Assembly (NCBI GenBank): GCA_002390225.1
Contig: DGOW01000040.1
Coordinates: 27,623-53,233 of the forward strand
Source of the DNA: Gemmatimonadales bacterium UBA4456
Lineage (GTDB): Bacteria > Gemmatimonadota > Gemmatimonadetes > Longimicrobiales > Gaopeijiaceae
DNA: 25,611 nucleotides
Direction: 5' to 3'
Positions 16,784 through 25,007 of the stretch are shown here, piece by piece. The position numbers and the translations under genes are program-made. Position 1 is the first letter of the stretch; the number at the start of each line of letters is the position of its first letter. Under the pieces are notes generated by a model. It was given only the letters and a program-made list of their open reading frames with translations. It did no database searches and was not told the origin of the DNA.

Positions 16784-17401
16784 TCACTCCAAGAGGTTGG
16801 GCGTGATCGCTCCGAAGGCGTAGCGGAAGCCAGAGTCAGCGAGAAGTTCGAGGAACGCCACGACAGGGAAGCCGACGACGGCATAATAGTCGCCGTCGAT
16901 GGAGTCGACCAACGCCGCTCCCAGACCCTGAATCCCGTATCCGCCTGCCTTGTCCATCGGCTCTCCGGTCGCCACGTACGCCTCGGCCATGTCCCGATCG
17001 TACCGCCGCATCCGCACGGTCGTCATGGCGACCGAACCAACGACACCTCCGGACCAGGCAAGGGCGATTCCACTCAGCACCTGGTGTCGGCTGCCCGAAA
17101 GATCAACCAGCATCTCGACTGCCGCAGCCTCGTCGGCCGGCTTGACCAGCACGTTGCCGGCGTGCACGACCACCGTGTCACCCCCGACCACGAGGGCATC
17201 ACCCTCGTGTGCGAATACGGTCCCCGCCTTGGACCGCGCGAGACGTTCCACGTGCTCTCGCGGGGTCTCCCCTTCCTCGTACGCCTCGTCGACGTCCGCC
17301 GGCCGGACTTCAGGCACGATCCCGAGCTGTCGCAGCACATCCGCTCGGCGCGGGGACTGCGAGGCCAGGACGACGCGGACGTCCTTGATCCGATCGCTCA
17401 T
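16784..17401 (-). CDS. maf: Maf-like nucleoside triphosphate pyrophosphatase
   Basis: Hydrolyses dTTP/UTP or modified nucleotides to monophosphates, a house-cleaning role. 205 residues, typical length. Signatures: SQSPRR (14-19) binding phosphate, GGDTVV with the likely catalytic D75, and EPMDKAGGYGIQG towards the C-terminus. The EPxDKAGxYGIQ form fits the dTTP/UTP-type (YhdE) group, though subfamily choice from sequence alone is tentative. ATG 17401 overlaps the dtd stop as ATGA. Confidence 0.94.
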   Translation of the reverse strand: MSDRIKDVRVVLASQSPRRADVLRQLGIVPEVRPADVDEAYEEGETPREHVERLARSKAGTVFAHEGDALVVGGDTVVVHAGNVLVKPADEAAAVEMLVDLSGSRHQVLSGIALAWSGGVVGSVAMTTVRMRRYDRDMAEAYVATGEPMDKAGGYGIQGLGAALVDSIDGDYYAVVGFPVVAFLELLADSGFRYAFGAITPNLLE

Positions 17402-17838
17402 CGCTCGAGGACCAGGGTTACCGGTCCATCGTTGACGAGATCAACCTCCATCGACGCTCCGAACTCGCCGGTTTCGACAGAGCCACCACAACGGGCTCGC
17501 AGCTCGTCCAAGAAGCGCTCATAGAGCGGCAACGCGATCTCGGGGTCGGCGGCGCGCACAAAGCTGGGTCGACGACCCTTCTTCGTATCGCCGTAGAGCG
17601 TGAACTGACTCACAACGAGAAGATCACCGCCGATGTCCTCGAGCGAGCGGTTCATCTTCCCTTCATCGTCCGGGAAGACGCGAAGCCCGACAATCTTGTC
17701 CGCCATCCACGACGCGGCTGTCGCGTCGTCACCCTCGGTGAAGCCGACCAGAAGCAGATGGCCACGTCCTGCCCGCCCCACTTCGGTACCATCCACCCGG
17801 ACCGCCGCGCGTGACACCCGCTGGAGCACGACCCTCAC
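17398..17838 (-). CDS. dtd: D-aminoacyl-tRNA deacylase
   Basis: Removes D-amino acids (and glycine mischarged on tRNA-Ala) from tRNA. 146 residues, matching the usual 145. The two invariant motifs are present: SQFTLYG (77-83) and the Gly-cisPro motif GPVT (138-141) within VNDGPVT. The open frame reaches 17898, but GTG 17838 gives the family N-terminus (VRVVLQRVSRA) and starts 7 bases after the glmS stop. A longer start would overlap glmS. Confidence 0.95.
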   Translation of the reverse strand: MRVVLQRVSRAAVRVDGTEVGRAGRGHLLLVGFTEGDDATAASWMADKIVGLRVFPDDEGKMNRSLEDIGGDLLVVSQFTLYGDTKKGRRPSFVRAADPEIALPLYERFLDELRARCGGSVETGEFGASMEVDLVNDGPVTLVLER

Positions 17839-17845
17839 GGGCCGG

Positions 17846-19681
17846 TCACTCGACTGTGACGGACTTCGCGAGGTTCCGCGGCTGATCGACGTCCGCACCG
17901 CGCATGACGGCGATGTGGTACGCGAGGAGCTGGAGGGGAATCGTAGTGAGGACTGGCAGCAGGTGCGGCAACGTATGCGGCACCTTGATCATGTGATCGA
18001 CCTTGCCTTGGAGCTCCGGAGCGTCGTCCGAGACGATCGCGATGATCCGTCCGGCCCGCGCTTTCACCTCTTCGATATTCGACACGACCTTGGGATAGAT
18101 CGGATCTCGAGGTGCGAGGACAACGACGGGCATGTCTTCATCGATCAGAGCGATCGGTCCGTGCTTCATCTCCGCGGCCGGATAACCCTCCGCGTGGATG
18201 TAGCTGACTTCCTTGAGCTTAAGTGCTCCCTCGAGGGCAACCGGGAACTGATACCCACGCCCCAGATACAGGAAGTTCTGAGCGTCCTTGTAAAAGCGCG
18301 CGAGCTCCTCGATCTCGTCGTTCAGCTTCAGCACTTCCTCGATCTGGTCCGGAAGGACCTGCAGGTGCTGAACGATCTCATGCCCATGGGTGGCCGACAT
18401 GTCACGCCGACGCGCCATGAACAGCGTAAAGAGCGAGAGCGCGATGAGCTGGCTCGTGAACGCTTTCGTCGATGCCACTCCGATCTCAGCCCCAGCGTGC
18501 AGGTAGAGTCCGAAATCCGTCTGCCGAGCGATCGTCGAGCCTACCGCATTGACGATACCCATCGTGGTCAGCCCGCGACGTTCGGCTTCCTTGAGCGCAG
18601 CGAGCGTATCCGCCGTCTCGCCGGACTGGCTGATCGCCAGCGTCAGCGTCCCGTCCTCGAGCACGGGGTTGCGGTACCGGAATTCAGATGCGTATTCGAC
18701 GCTCACAGGGATCTTCGCGAGCTCTTCGATCATGTATCCGCCGACCAGCCCCGCATGCCAGCTCGTACCGCATGCCGTGATCACCACGCGCTGCACGCGC
18801 CCGAGGTCGAACTGGTGCTCGACGATGCCCCCGAGCCTGGCGTCTCCTTCCTCCGGAAGGAGACGTCCCCGCATCACGTCGGAGATACTCGAGGGTTGCT
18901 CGAAGATCTCCTTGAGCATGAAGTGCTCGTAGCCGCCTTTCTCGATCGAATCGAGATCCCACGTCACCTGGTGAACGCCACGGTCAACCTCCTGGCCTTC
19001 CAGGTGGTAGGTGCGATACCCATCGGGCGTGAGTACGGCGTAGTCCCCGTCGTCGAGATAGACGACGTCACGGGTCGCCTCGATCACCGCCGCTGCGTCG
19101 GAGCCGGCAAGCATCTCGCCGTTCTTACCCACGCCGACGAGCAACGGACTGCCGTTACGCGCCACGACGATCTTGTTCGGGTCTCTAGCTGAGATGACGG
19201 CAATGCCGTAGGCGCCGTCGACCTGACGAAGAGCGGCGGCAACCACGTTTTCCATGGGCTCGCCGTCCTCCCACAGGTAATCGATGAGGTGAACGACGGC
19301 CTCTGTATCCGTCTCGGTCGAGAAGGTGTAACCCTCGGCGACAAGTTGCTTCTTGATGGAGTCCGCGTTCTCGATGATCCCGTTGTGGACGATAGCGATG
19401 TCGCCGTCGTTCGACATGTGCGGGTGCGCGTTCGTCTCGTTGGGAGCTCCGTGTGTCGCCCAGCGGGTGTGCGCGATACCACAGGTTCCGTGCGGGGACG
19501 ACACCTGTAGCGCTGCTTCGAGCGCCCGAATCTTGCCGGGTTTCTTGACGACCTGCACGTCTTCACCGTTCAGAAGTGCCACTCCGGCGGAGTCGTACCC
19601 GCGGTACTCCAGGCGCTTCAGGCCGGCCAACAGGATAGGGGTCGCTTCGCGGGGACCTACGTATCCGACGATACCACACAT
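17846..19681 (-). CDS. glmS: Glutamine-fructose-6-phosphate aminotransferase (isomerising)
   Basis: Makes glucosamine 6-phosphate from fructose 6-phosphate and glutamine, the first step to UDP-GlcNAc, peptidoglycan and LPS. 611 residues, the normal size. The N-terminal glutaminase domain begins MCGIVGYVG with nucleophile C2. There are two SIS sugar-isomerase domains (CGTSWHAG and SQSGETADT in the first; MPVVVLAPRD in the second). The canonical C-terminus is DVDQPRNLAKSVTVE. AGGAG 8 bases before ATG 19681 supports the start. It follows glmM by 33 bases, too short for a glmS ribozyme, so that type of control is absent. Confidence 0.98.
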   Translation of the reverse strand: MCGIVGYVGPREATPILLAGLKRLEYRGYDSAGVALLNGEDVQVVKKPGKIRALEAALQVSSPHGTCGIAHTRWATHGAPNETNAHPHMSNDGDIAIVHNGIIENADSIKKQLVAEGYTFSTETDTEAVVHLIDYLWEDGEPMENVVAAALRQVDGAYGIAVISARDPNKIVVARNGSPLLVGVGKNGEMLAGSDAAAVIEATRDVVYLDDGDYAVLTPDGYRTYHLEGQEVDRGVHQVTWDLDSIEKGGYEHFMLKEIFEQPSSISDVMRGRLLPEEGDARLGGIVEHQFDLGRVQRVVITACGTSWHAGLVGGYMIEELAKIPVSVEYASEFRYRNPVLEDGTLTLAISQSGETADTLAALKEAERRGLTTMGIVNAVGSTIARQTDFGLYLHAGAEIGVASTKAFTSQLIALSLFTLFMARRRDMSATHGHEIVQHLQVLPDQIEEVLKLNDEIEELARFYKDAQNFLYLGRGYQFPVALEGALKLKEVSYIHAEGYPAAEMKHGPIALIDEDMPVVVLAPRDPIYPKVVSNIEEVKARAGRIIAIVSDDAPELQGKVDHMIKVPHTLPHLLPVLTTIPLQLLAYHIAVMRGADVDQPRNLAKSVTVE

Positions 19682-19714
19682 GTCACTGCTCTCCTCTTTA
19701 TCGTCCTTGCGCCG

Positions 19715-21100
19715 TCAGATGACGCCGTCGAGCAGGCTACCCGCTCGATCGACCAGCTCCTGCGCGGCCTCACGGCTCGGCGCCTCCGCGATCAGCCGAA
19801 CGACCGGCTCGGTCCCGGAGGGCCGGACATGAAGCCATGCGCCCTTGTCCGTCCATGTGAGTCGCAGCCCGTCCGACTCGTCACGCGAGTCCGCTCCGAG
19901 GTCCGCCTCGAGCGCTGAATACCCGTCAGCGAGTGCCTCCCGAGGAAACGAGACCTTCTCCTTCACGATCTCGTATTTCGGCCAGCGATTCGCAGCTTGC
20001 GACGGCGTCAAACCCTCTTCCGCAAGGTGTTGCAGTATGAGCGCCGATGCCAGCGGCGCGTCACGTGTGTGGTGCAGCGCCGGAAGGATGACGCCTCCGT
20101 TGCCCTCTCCCCCGACCACGGCACTCTCGGCCTGCATACGTCGAGCCACGTTGACCTCGCCGACCGGCGCACGCACGAGTGGGGAATGGAAGGCGTCAGC
20201 GACGTCCCCGACTACCGCACTGGTCGACAGGTTGGTGACGACCGGTCCAGGGGTTCTGGCAAGCACGGCGGCACAGGCGAGGGCAAGCGTCATATCTTCG
20301 CCCATCGGCCGTCCCGTCTCATCCACGAGAGAGAGTCGATCGGCATCCGGGTCGATGGCGAGACCCACTGCGGCCCCCGACTCCGAGACCAGCTTCCCCA
20401 GATCGGCAAGATTGGCCGCAGTCGGCTCCGGGTCGCGTGGGAACCAGCCGTCCGGCTCCATCCCGATCCCTACCAGTTCGCAGCCGAGGTGCTGCAGGAG
20501 TTCAGCGATCACGGGGCCACCGGCTCCGTGCACACAATCGACGGCCACCTTCAGCCCTGCCCGTCGGATCATCTCGACGTCGATCTGCGGCAGAGCCAGG
20601 ATTGCATCCAGGTGACGCGACCAGGCATCCTCGTCGACGTTCACGGATCCGAGGTCATCCCACTTCGCGCGCGGGGGATCCAGCGTCGTGAGGTACTGGC
20701 GAAACTGAGCTGAGCGATCCGCGTCGAGGAAGATGCCCTCGCTGGAGACGAGCTTCAGCGCGTTCCATTCCGCCGGATTGTGACTAGCCGTGACCCCGAT
20801 ACCGCCGATGGCCCCGTGGTGTCGAACCGCCATGAGGATCGTGGGGGTCGGAACCACGCCAACGTCGATCACGTCGCATCCCACGGATTGCAACCCAGCC
20901 GTCACGGCGCGGGCGAACATCGGCCCCGACACGCGTGAGTCTCGACCGAGCACAACGGCCCGGCCTTCTTCGACATCGCGGAGGTGTGCGCCGAGGGCGG
21001 CAGCGATCCCCGCCATCAGTTCCGGGGTGAGCGGAGCGCCCACACGGCCCCGCACGCCCGAAACACTGACCATCAGGCCTTCGGGAAGATGAATCGGCAC
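19715..21100 (-). CDS. glmM: Phosphoglucosamine mutase (archaeal-like sugar loop)
   Basis: Converts glucosamine 6-phosphate to glucosamine 1-phosphate; position directly before glmS supports this over a phosphomannomutase role. With the GTG 21100 start it has 461 residues. Alpha-D-phosphohexomutase motifs: TASHNP with phosphoserine S106, metal loop DPDADR (250-255), sugar loop GEGNGG (331-336) and phosphate loop RPSGTEP (426-432). Bacterial GlmM normally has GEQSGH in the sugar loop; the Asn-Gly form is more like archaeal-type GlmM. AAGGA lies 9 bases before GTG 21100. An in-frame TTG at 21196 coincides with a predicted -35 box and is rejected; ATG 21073 is another possible start. Confidence 0.9.
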   Translation of the reverse strand: MPIHLPEGLMVSVSGVRGRVGAPLTPELMAGIAAALGAHLRDVEEGRAVVLGRDSRVSGPMFARAVTAGLQSVGCDVIDVGVVPTPTILMAVRHHGAIGGIGVTASHNPAEWNALKLVSSEGIFLDADRSAQFRQYLTTLDPPRAKWDDLGSVNVDEDAWSRHLDAILALPQIDVEMIRRAGLKVAVDCVHGAGGPVIAELLQHLGCELVGIGMEPDGWFPRDPEPTAANLADLGKLVSESGAAVGLAIDPDADRLSLVDETGRPMGEDMTLALACAAVLARTPGPVVTNLSTSAVVGDVADAFHSPLVRAPVGEVNVARRMQAESAVVGGEGNGGVILPALHHTRDAPLASALILQHLAEEGLTPSQAANRWPKYEIVKEKVSFPREALADGYSALEADLGADSRDESDGLRLTWTDKGAWLHVRPSGTEPVVRLIAEAPSREAAQELVDRAGSLLDGVI

Positions 21101-21166
21101 GGTCCCGAGTCCTTCGATTCTGGAGGAATTACGAGCTTGTCCGAGGCCTGAGGCAGCACCCGGAAG

Positions 21167-21196
21167 ATTCTCGCGGACACGGGTGGTGCGCGTCAA
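21167..21196 (-). promoter_or_regulatory. Predicted sigma70-type promoter for glmM-glmS
   Basis: On the minus strand TTGACG (21196-21191) is followed, after 18 bases, by GAGAAT (21172-21167), matching the -35 consensus at 5 of 6 and the -10 at 4 of 6. Transcription would begin near 21160, about 60 bases before GTG 21100. Confidence 0.5.
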
Positions 21197-21273
21197 CGCG
21201 ATCGCCGATCTTGCGCCGCGTCAGGGCCGTCGGACTCGCTGCTCGGCCTCAGACCCGCTGACCGGATCCCTTC

Positions 21274-22437
21274 ATGAGCGACACCTCGAGCGACCTGTCC
21301 TTCGGTACCTTGGCCATTCATGCAGGCGTAGAGCCCGAACCGGTCACTGGGGCGATCATGACCCCCATCTTCCAGACGTCCACGTACGTGCAGCCAGCGG
21401 TCGGTGAACCGCTTGAGGGCAAGTACGACTACGGACGGACTGCGAACCCCACTCGGGAGGCCCTGGAGGCGAGCATTGCCGCGCTGGAAAGTGGCTCACA
21501 CGGGATCGCTTTTGCGTCCGGACTCGCAGCGATCGAAGCCATCGTGAAGCGACTGTCGGCCGGCGATCACGTGGTCAGTGAGGAGAACACCTACGGTGGC
21601 ACGACGCGCATGTTCAACCATGTGCTCAGCCGGTTCGGCATCGAGTTCACCTATGTGGATGCTCGGGATGTCGACGCCGTGGCGGCGGCCATCAAGCCGA
21701 ATACGAAGCTCGTGCATGTCGAAACACCAACGAATCCTATGATGAAACTGTGCGACATCCGTGCCGTTGCGGACCTAGCGCACGCGCACGATGCCCTGCT
21801 GTGCGTCGACAACACCTTCGCCTCGCCGTTCAATCAGCGTCCGCTCGAGCTCGGCGCCGACTTCACCATGCATTCCTCCACCAAGTATGTGAACGGACAC
21901 TCGGACGTGATCGGCGGTCTCGTCGCCGTACGTGATGAGGGCCTGGCTGAAGAGCTGTACTTCATCCGGAAGTCCTCAGGTGCCGTACCGGGGCCGATGG
22001 ATTGCTTCCTGACGCTGCGAGGAATCAAGACGCTGCATGTCCGCATGATCCGACACAACGAAAATGGTCAGGCGGTCGCCGAGTTCCTCGAGGGGCATGC
22101 GAAAGTGGACCGTGTGCTCTACCCCGGCCTGAGTTCCCACGACCAGCACGATCTCGCAAAAAGCCAGATGAGTGGGTTTACAGGCATGGTCTCGGTCGAC
22201 GTCGGGACGCTCGAACGCACGAAGGCGCTCACCGAGCACCTCAAGATCTTCTCGCTGGCCGAGAGCCTGGGAGGTGTCGAGTCGCTCGTGAACGTTCCAG
22301 CTCTCATGACCCACGGGTCCGTACCTGAAGACCGCCGCGAGGCGATGGGGATCACACCGGGGCTGGTGCGCTTCTCTGTCGGAATCGAGGACATCGATGA
22401 CATCATCGCCGACCTCGACCGCGTGCTCAGAGCGTAG
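21274..22437 (+). CDS. Cys/Met-metabolism PLP enzyme (cystathionine gamma-synthase/lyase family)
   Basis: 387 residues of the fold-type I transsulfuration family. The PLP lysine is K204 in HSSTKYVNGHSD. Other landmarks: IFQTSTYV, YDYGRTANPT (51-60, contacting the neighbour's PLP phosphate), FASGLAAI, ETPTNP and the C-terminal SLGGVESLVNVPALMTH. The family includes cystathionine gamma-synthase (MetB), cystathionine beta- and gamma-lyases and O-acetylhomoserine sulfhydrylase. The sequence alone, with no met or cys genes alongside, does not settle which; gamma-lyase/gamma-synthase is my preference. It is divergent from glmM with 173 bases between starts. The ribosome binding site is weak. Confidence 0.93.
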   Translation: MSDTSSDLSFGTLAIHAGVEPEPVTGAIMTPIFQTSTYVQPAVGEPLEGKYDYGRTANPTREALEASIAALESGSHGIAFASGLAAIEAIVKRLSAGDHVVSEENTYGGTTRMFNHVLSRFGIEFTYVDARDVDAVAAAIKPNTKLVHVETPTNPMMKLCDIRAVADLAHAHDALLCVDNTFASPFNQRPLELGADFTMHSSTKYVNGHSDVIGGLVAVRDEGLAEELYFIRKSSGAVPGPMDCFLTLRGIKTLHVRMIRHNENGQAVAEFLEGHAKVDRVLYPGLSSHDQHDLAKSQMSGFTGMVSVDVGTLERTKALTEHLKIFSLAESLGGVESLVNVPALMTHGSVPEDRREAMGITPGLVRFSVGIEDIDDIIADLDRVLRA

Positions 22438-22576
22438 GTCAGGCGGAAACGTATGAACCAGCACCTACGATCGGAGTAGTGAAACCAGTGTGAACGGGGC
22501 GCCGTAGGGCCTCGGGAGCGTCGACACGCCTGGCGCCGATGGTCCGGGCTTCAAACGCAACGTTGAGGATGAGGAT

Positions 22577-23590
22577 ATGGCAGACGAACAGGATCGAACC
22601 GAGGGCGCGGCAGAGGAAAACGGCGGAACCCATTCGAAGCGCATCCTTACCGACATCGCGCCGCACAACTGGGAGCACCCGGCCGACAAGGCCGCGCTTC
22701 AGGCGCTGCGTCGCGTTCCCGTCTTCGACGAGGTCCTGAAAAAGATCTTCGGCTTCTTCGGCGAGAAGCCAGTACGCCTGGCCTTTCAGGCCGACGCGGT
22801 TCGGGTCTCCGACAAGCAGTTTCCTGAAGTCTACCGCCTCTACAAAGAAGCATTGCGGACGCTCGACGCCCCTGAAGAGTACCCGCTCTTCATGTCACAA
22901 ACACCGATGGTGAACGCCGGCGCGTACGGCATGGATCAGCCGTTCATCATTCTGAACTCCGGGACTCGAATCATCCTGAGTGACGAGGAGCTTCAGTACG
23001 TCATGGCGCACGAGATCGGTCACATCATGAGTGACCACGTGCTCTACAAGACGATGACCGTCCTGCTGATCAACCTGGCCAATATGGGCTTTCCGGTCGT
23101 GGGGCTTGCCGCTCGTGCCGTTCTGGTCGGGCTGCTCGAATGGTCCCGCAAGTCAGAGCTCTCATGCGACCGGGCCGGACTGCTCGCGATGCAGGATCCG
23201 GAGATCGTGATGAGTGCAATGCTGAAGATGGCCGGTGGGCCCACGTCCCAGGACGAGACTAATCTCGCCGAGTTCATCATTCAGGCTGACGAATACCGCG
23301 AGAGTGGAGACGTCGCGGACCAGGTCTTCAAGGTCCTCAACGTCCTGGGGCGGACGCACCCGTTCCACGTCCTTCGCGTAGCCGAGCTGCGAGACTGGAT
23401 CGAGACCGGGGAATACGACCGAATTGTGCGCGGAGAATACACGCGACGTGGTGAGCCCGACCCTGCGTATCAGGAAGACCTCAAGTCCGCAGCCTCGGCA
23501 TACGCCGAGGATGCGAAGGACTTCCTGGACTCCATTACGGGCGCCGCCAAGCGCGCCGGATCCGACTTCATGAGCGGTCTGCGCAAGTAG
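22577..23590 (+). CDS. M48-family membrane zinc metallopeptidase
   Basis: 337 residues. The zinc site HEIGH is at 145-149 (H145, E146, H149), with the third ligand probably E194 in SELSCDRAG, the M48 arrangement. A hydrophobic stretch at 159-188 follows HEIGH and probably forms a membrane hairpin. The N-terminal 40 residues are polar and the C-terminus is acidic then basic. Family members (HtpX, Oma1, BepA types) degrade misfolded envelope proteins; this one has no TPR domain or signal peptide, so it is closer to the HtpX-like cytoplasm-facing form. GAGG precedes ATG 22577 by a short spacer. It lies 139 bases after the PLP gene and ends at a terminator. Confidence 0.9.
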   Translation: MADEQDRTEGAAEENGGTHSKRILTDIAPHNWEHPADKAALQALRRVPVFDEVLKKIFGFFGEKPVRLAFQADAVRVSDKQFPEVYRLYKEALRTLDAPEEYPLFMSQTPMVNAGAYGMDQPFIILNSGTRIILSDEELQYVMAHEIGHIMSDHVLYKTMTVLLINLANMGFPVVGLAARAVLVGLLEWSRKSELSCDRAGLLAMQDPEIVMSAMLKMAGGPTSQDETNLAEFIIQADEYRESGDVADQVFKVLNVLGRTHPFHVLRVAELRDWIETGEYDRIVRGEYTRRGEPDPAYQEDLKSAASAYAEDAKDFLDSITGAAKRAGSDFMSGLRK

Positions 23591-23622
23591 CGAGGTCAGG
23601 CCCGGGGGCGGGTCACGAATCA

Positions 23623-23660
23623 GGGCGGACGGGTTCATCTCGTCCGCCCCTTTTCTTTCC
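23623..23660 (+). terminator. Rho-independent terminator after the M48 peptidase gene
   Basis: GGGCGGACG (23623-23631) pairs exactly with CGTCCGCCC (23641-23649) around a 9-base loop, followed by CTTTTCTTTCC. It lies 33 bases after the stop codon and 25 bases before purD, so purD needs its own promoter overlapping or following it, or read-through. Confidence 0.82.
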
Positions 23661-23684
23661 CGTCACGCCGAGTAGAATCCGCCC

Positions 23685-24986
23685 ATGCGCATCCTGATCG
23701 TGGGAAACGGTGGGCGCGAACACGCCCTGCTCTGGAAGCTTCGACGCGACGCCCCTGACGCCGAGTTCTTTGCGACTCGACCCAACGGAGGCATGTCTCC
23801 GCTCTGCCAGTCCGTCGAGATCGCACCGACCGATGTCGAGGCTCTGGCTGACTGGGCTGCTGCCAACCGGATTGATCTGACCGTAGTCGGGCCCGAGGGG
23901 CCGCTGGCAGCTGGTCTTACTGACCGTTTCGAGGAGGAGGGCTTGTCCGTCTTTGGACCGACGAAGGCAGCGGCTCGCATCGAAGCCAGCAAGGCGTACG
24001 CCAAAGAACTTCTGCGAAACGCGAACGTACCGACGGCTGAGCACCGGACGTTCTCCAATCAGGCTGGCGCCGAGGCCTGGGTCCACGAAGTCGGTGCCCC
24101 CATCGTGGTGAAGGCGTCCGGGCTGGCCGCGGGAAAGGGCGCTGTGGTCTGTATGACCGTCGAGGACGCCATTGAGGCCATCCGTTCGATGCTGGGTGAC
24201 ATGGACTTCGGTGAGGCCGGACGAGAGATCGTCATCGAGGAATTCATGGATGGTGAGGAGATCTCGGTCTTCGCTGTCTGCGACGGGAAGGACTTCGTTC
24301 TCCTCCAACCGTCACAAGACCACAAGAGGGTCGGCGAGGGCGATGCCGGTCCGAATACCGGAGGTATGGGCGCGTACGCTCCCGTGTCGATCGCGACCGC
24401 AGAGGTCGTTGAGGAGGCGCGCAGCGAAGTGATCGTGCCGACACTCAACGCCCTCGCAGCGGACGGGGCACCCTTTCGTGGCCTGCTCTACGCCGGTCTG
24501 ATGAACACCTCAGAGGGGCTCAAGGTCGTCGAATTCAACTGCCGGTTCGGTGATCCGGAGACCCAGATCGTACTCCCGCTCATGGACTCGTCTCTCCTCG
24601 AGCTCATGCTCACCGTCGCCGAGGGCCGATCCCTGGCTGGGATGACCGCCGCGGTGAGACCGGGGGCAGCGGTTACGACCGTACTGGCATCCGGTGGCTA
24701 CCCCGGCAGCTACGAGAAGGGCAAGCCGATCACCGTGCCGGACGAGCTCGAGTCCGACGACCTGATCGTCTTTCACGCGGGCACGGCGGCCACGGAGGAC
24801 GGACTGGTCACCTCGGGCGGACGAGTGCTCGCGGTCACGGCCATCGCGGCAACCTTTGCTGGCGCGGCCAATGCCAGCCGTGCGGCCGCCGCTCGGATTG
24901 AATTCGACGGAGCGTTCTACCGTAGCGACATCGGTTGGCGCGAGCGGGCCCGGCTGGATCCGCAGACCGATCCCAGAGAAGAATGA
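23685..24986 (+). CDS. purD: Phosphoribosylamine-glycine ligase
   Basis: Second step of de novo purine synthesis: joins glycine to phosphoribosylamine using ATP. 433 residues, usual length. The N-terminal Rossmann-like motif is GNGGREHAL (8-16). The ATP-grasp core includes VVKASGLAAGKGA, the QDHKR segment, GPNTGGMGAYAP and VEFNCRFGDPETQ. The family C-terminal domain follows (GGYPGSYEKG, FHAGTA, GGRVLAVTA). Start ATG 23685 matches the family N-terminus; the Shine-Dalgarno is weak. mutM follows after 21 bases. Confidence 0.97.
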   Translation: MRILIVGNGGREHALLWKLRRDAPDAEFFATRPNGGMSPLCQSVEIAPTDVEALADWAAANRIDLTVVGPEGPLAAGLTDRFEEEGLSVFGPTKAAARIEASKAYAKELLRNANVPTAEHRTFSNQAGAEAWVHEVGAPIVVKASGLAAGKGAVVCMTVEDAIEAIRSMLGDMDFGEAGREIVIEEFMDGEEISVFAVCDGKDFVLLQPSQDHKRVGEGDAGPNTGGMGAYAPVSIATAEVVEEARSEVIVPTLNALAADGAPFRGLLYAGLMNTSEGLKVVEFNCRFGDPETQIVLPLMDSSLLELMLTVAEGRSLAGMTAAVRPGAAVTTVLASGGYPGSYEKGKPITVPDELESDDLIVFHAGTAATEDGLVTSGGRVLAVTAIAATFAGAANASRAAAARIEFDGAFYRSDIGWRERARLDPQTDPREE

Positions 24987-25007
24987 GCTATCCCTCCCTC
25001 TTGATCG

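Noticed and set aside
17633..19192. Long plus-strand open frame (519 codons) opposite glmS
   Set aside because: Shadow of glmS and dtd, rich in Arg, Asp and His, no recognisable domain.
19682..19714. glmS ribozyme/riboswitch
   Set aside because: Only 33 bases separate glmM and glmS, far too few for the ribozyme, and no matching structure is seen.
22438..22576. Possible small gene or RNA between the PLP enzyme and the M48 peptidase
   Set aside because: Only GGCGCC copies able to pair as a 6-bp stem and a short GCGT/ACGC inverted repeat are visible; no T-run, no conserved RNA pattern, and no open frame with a good start.
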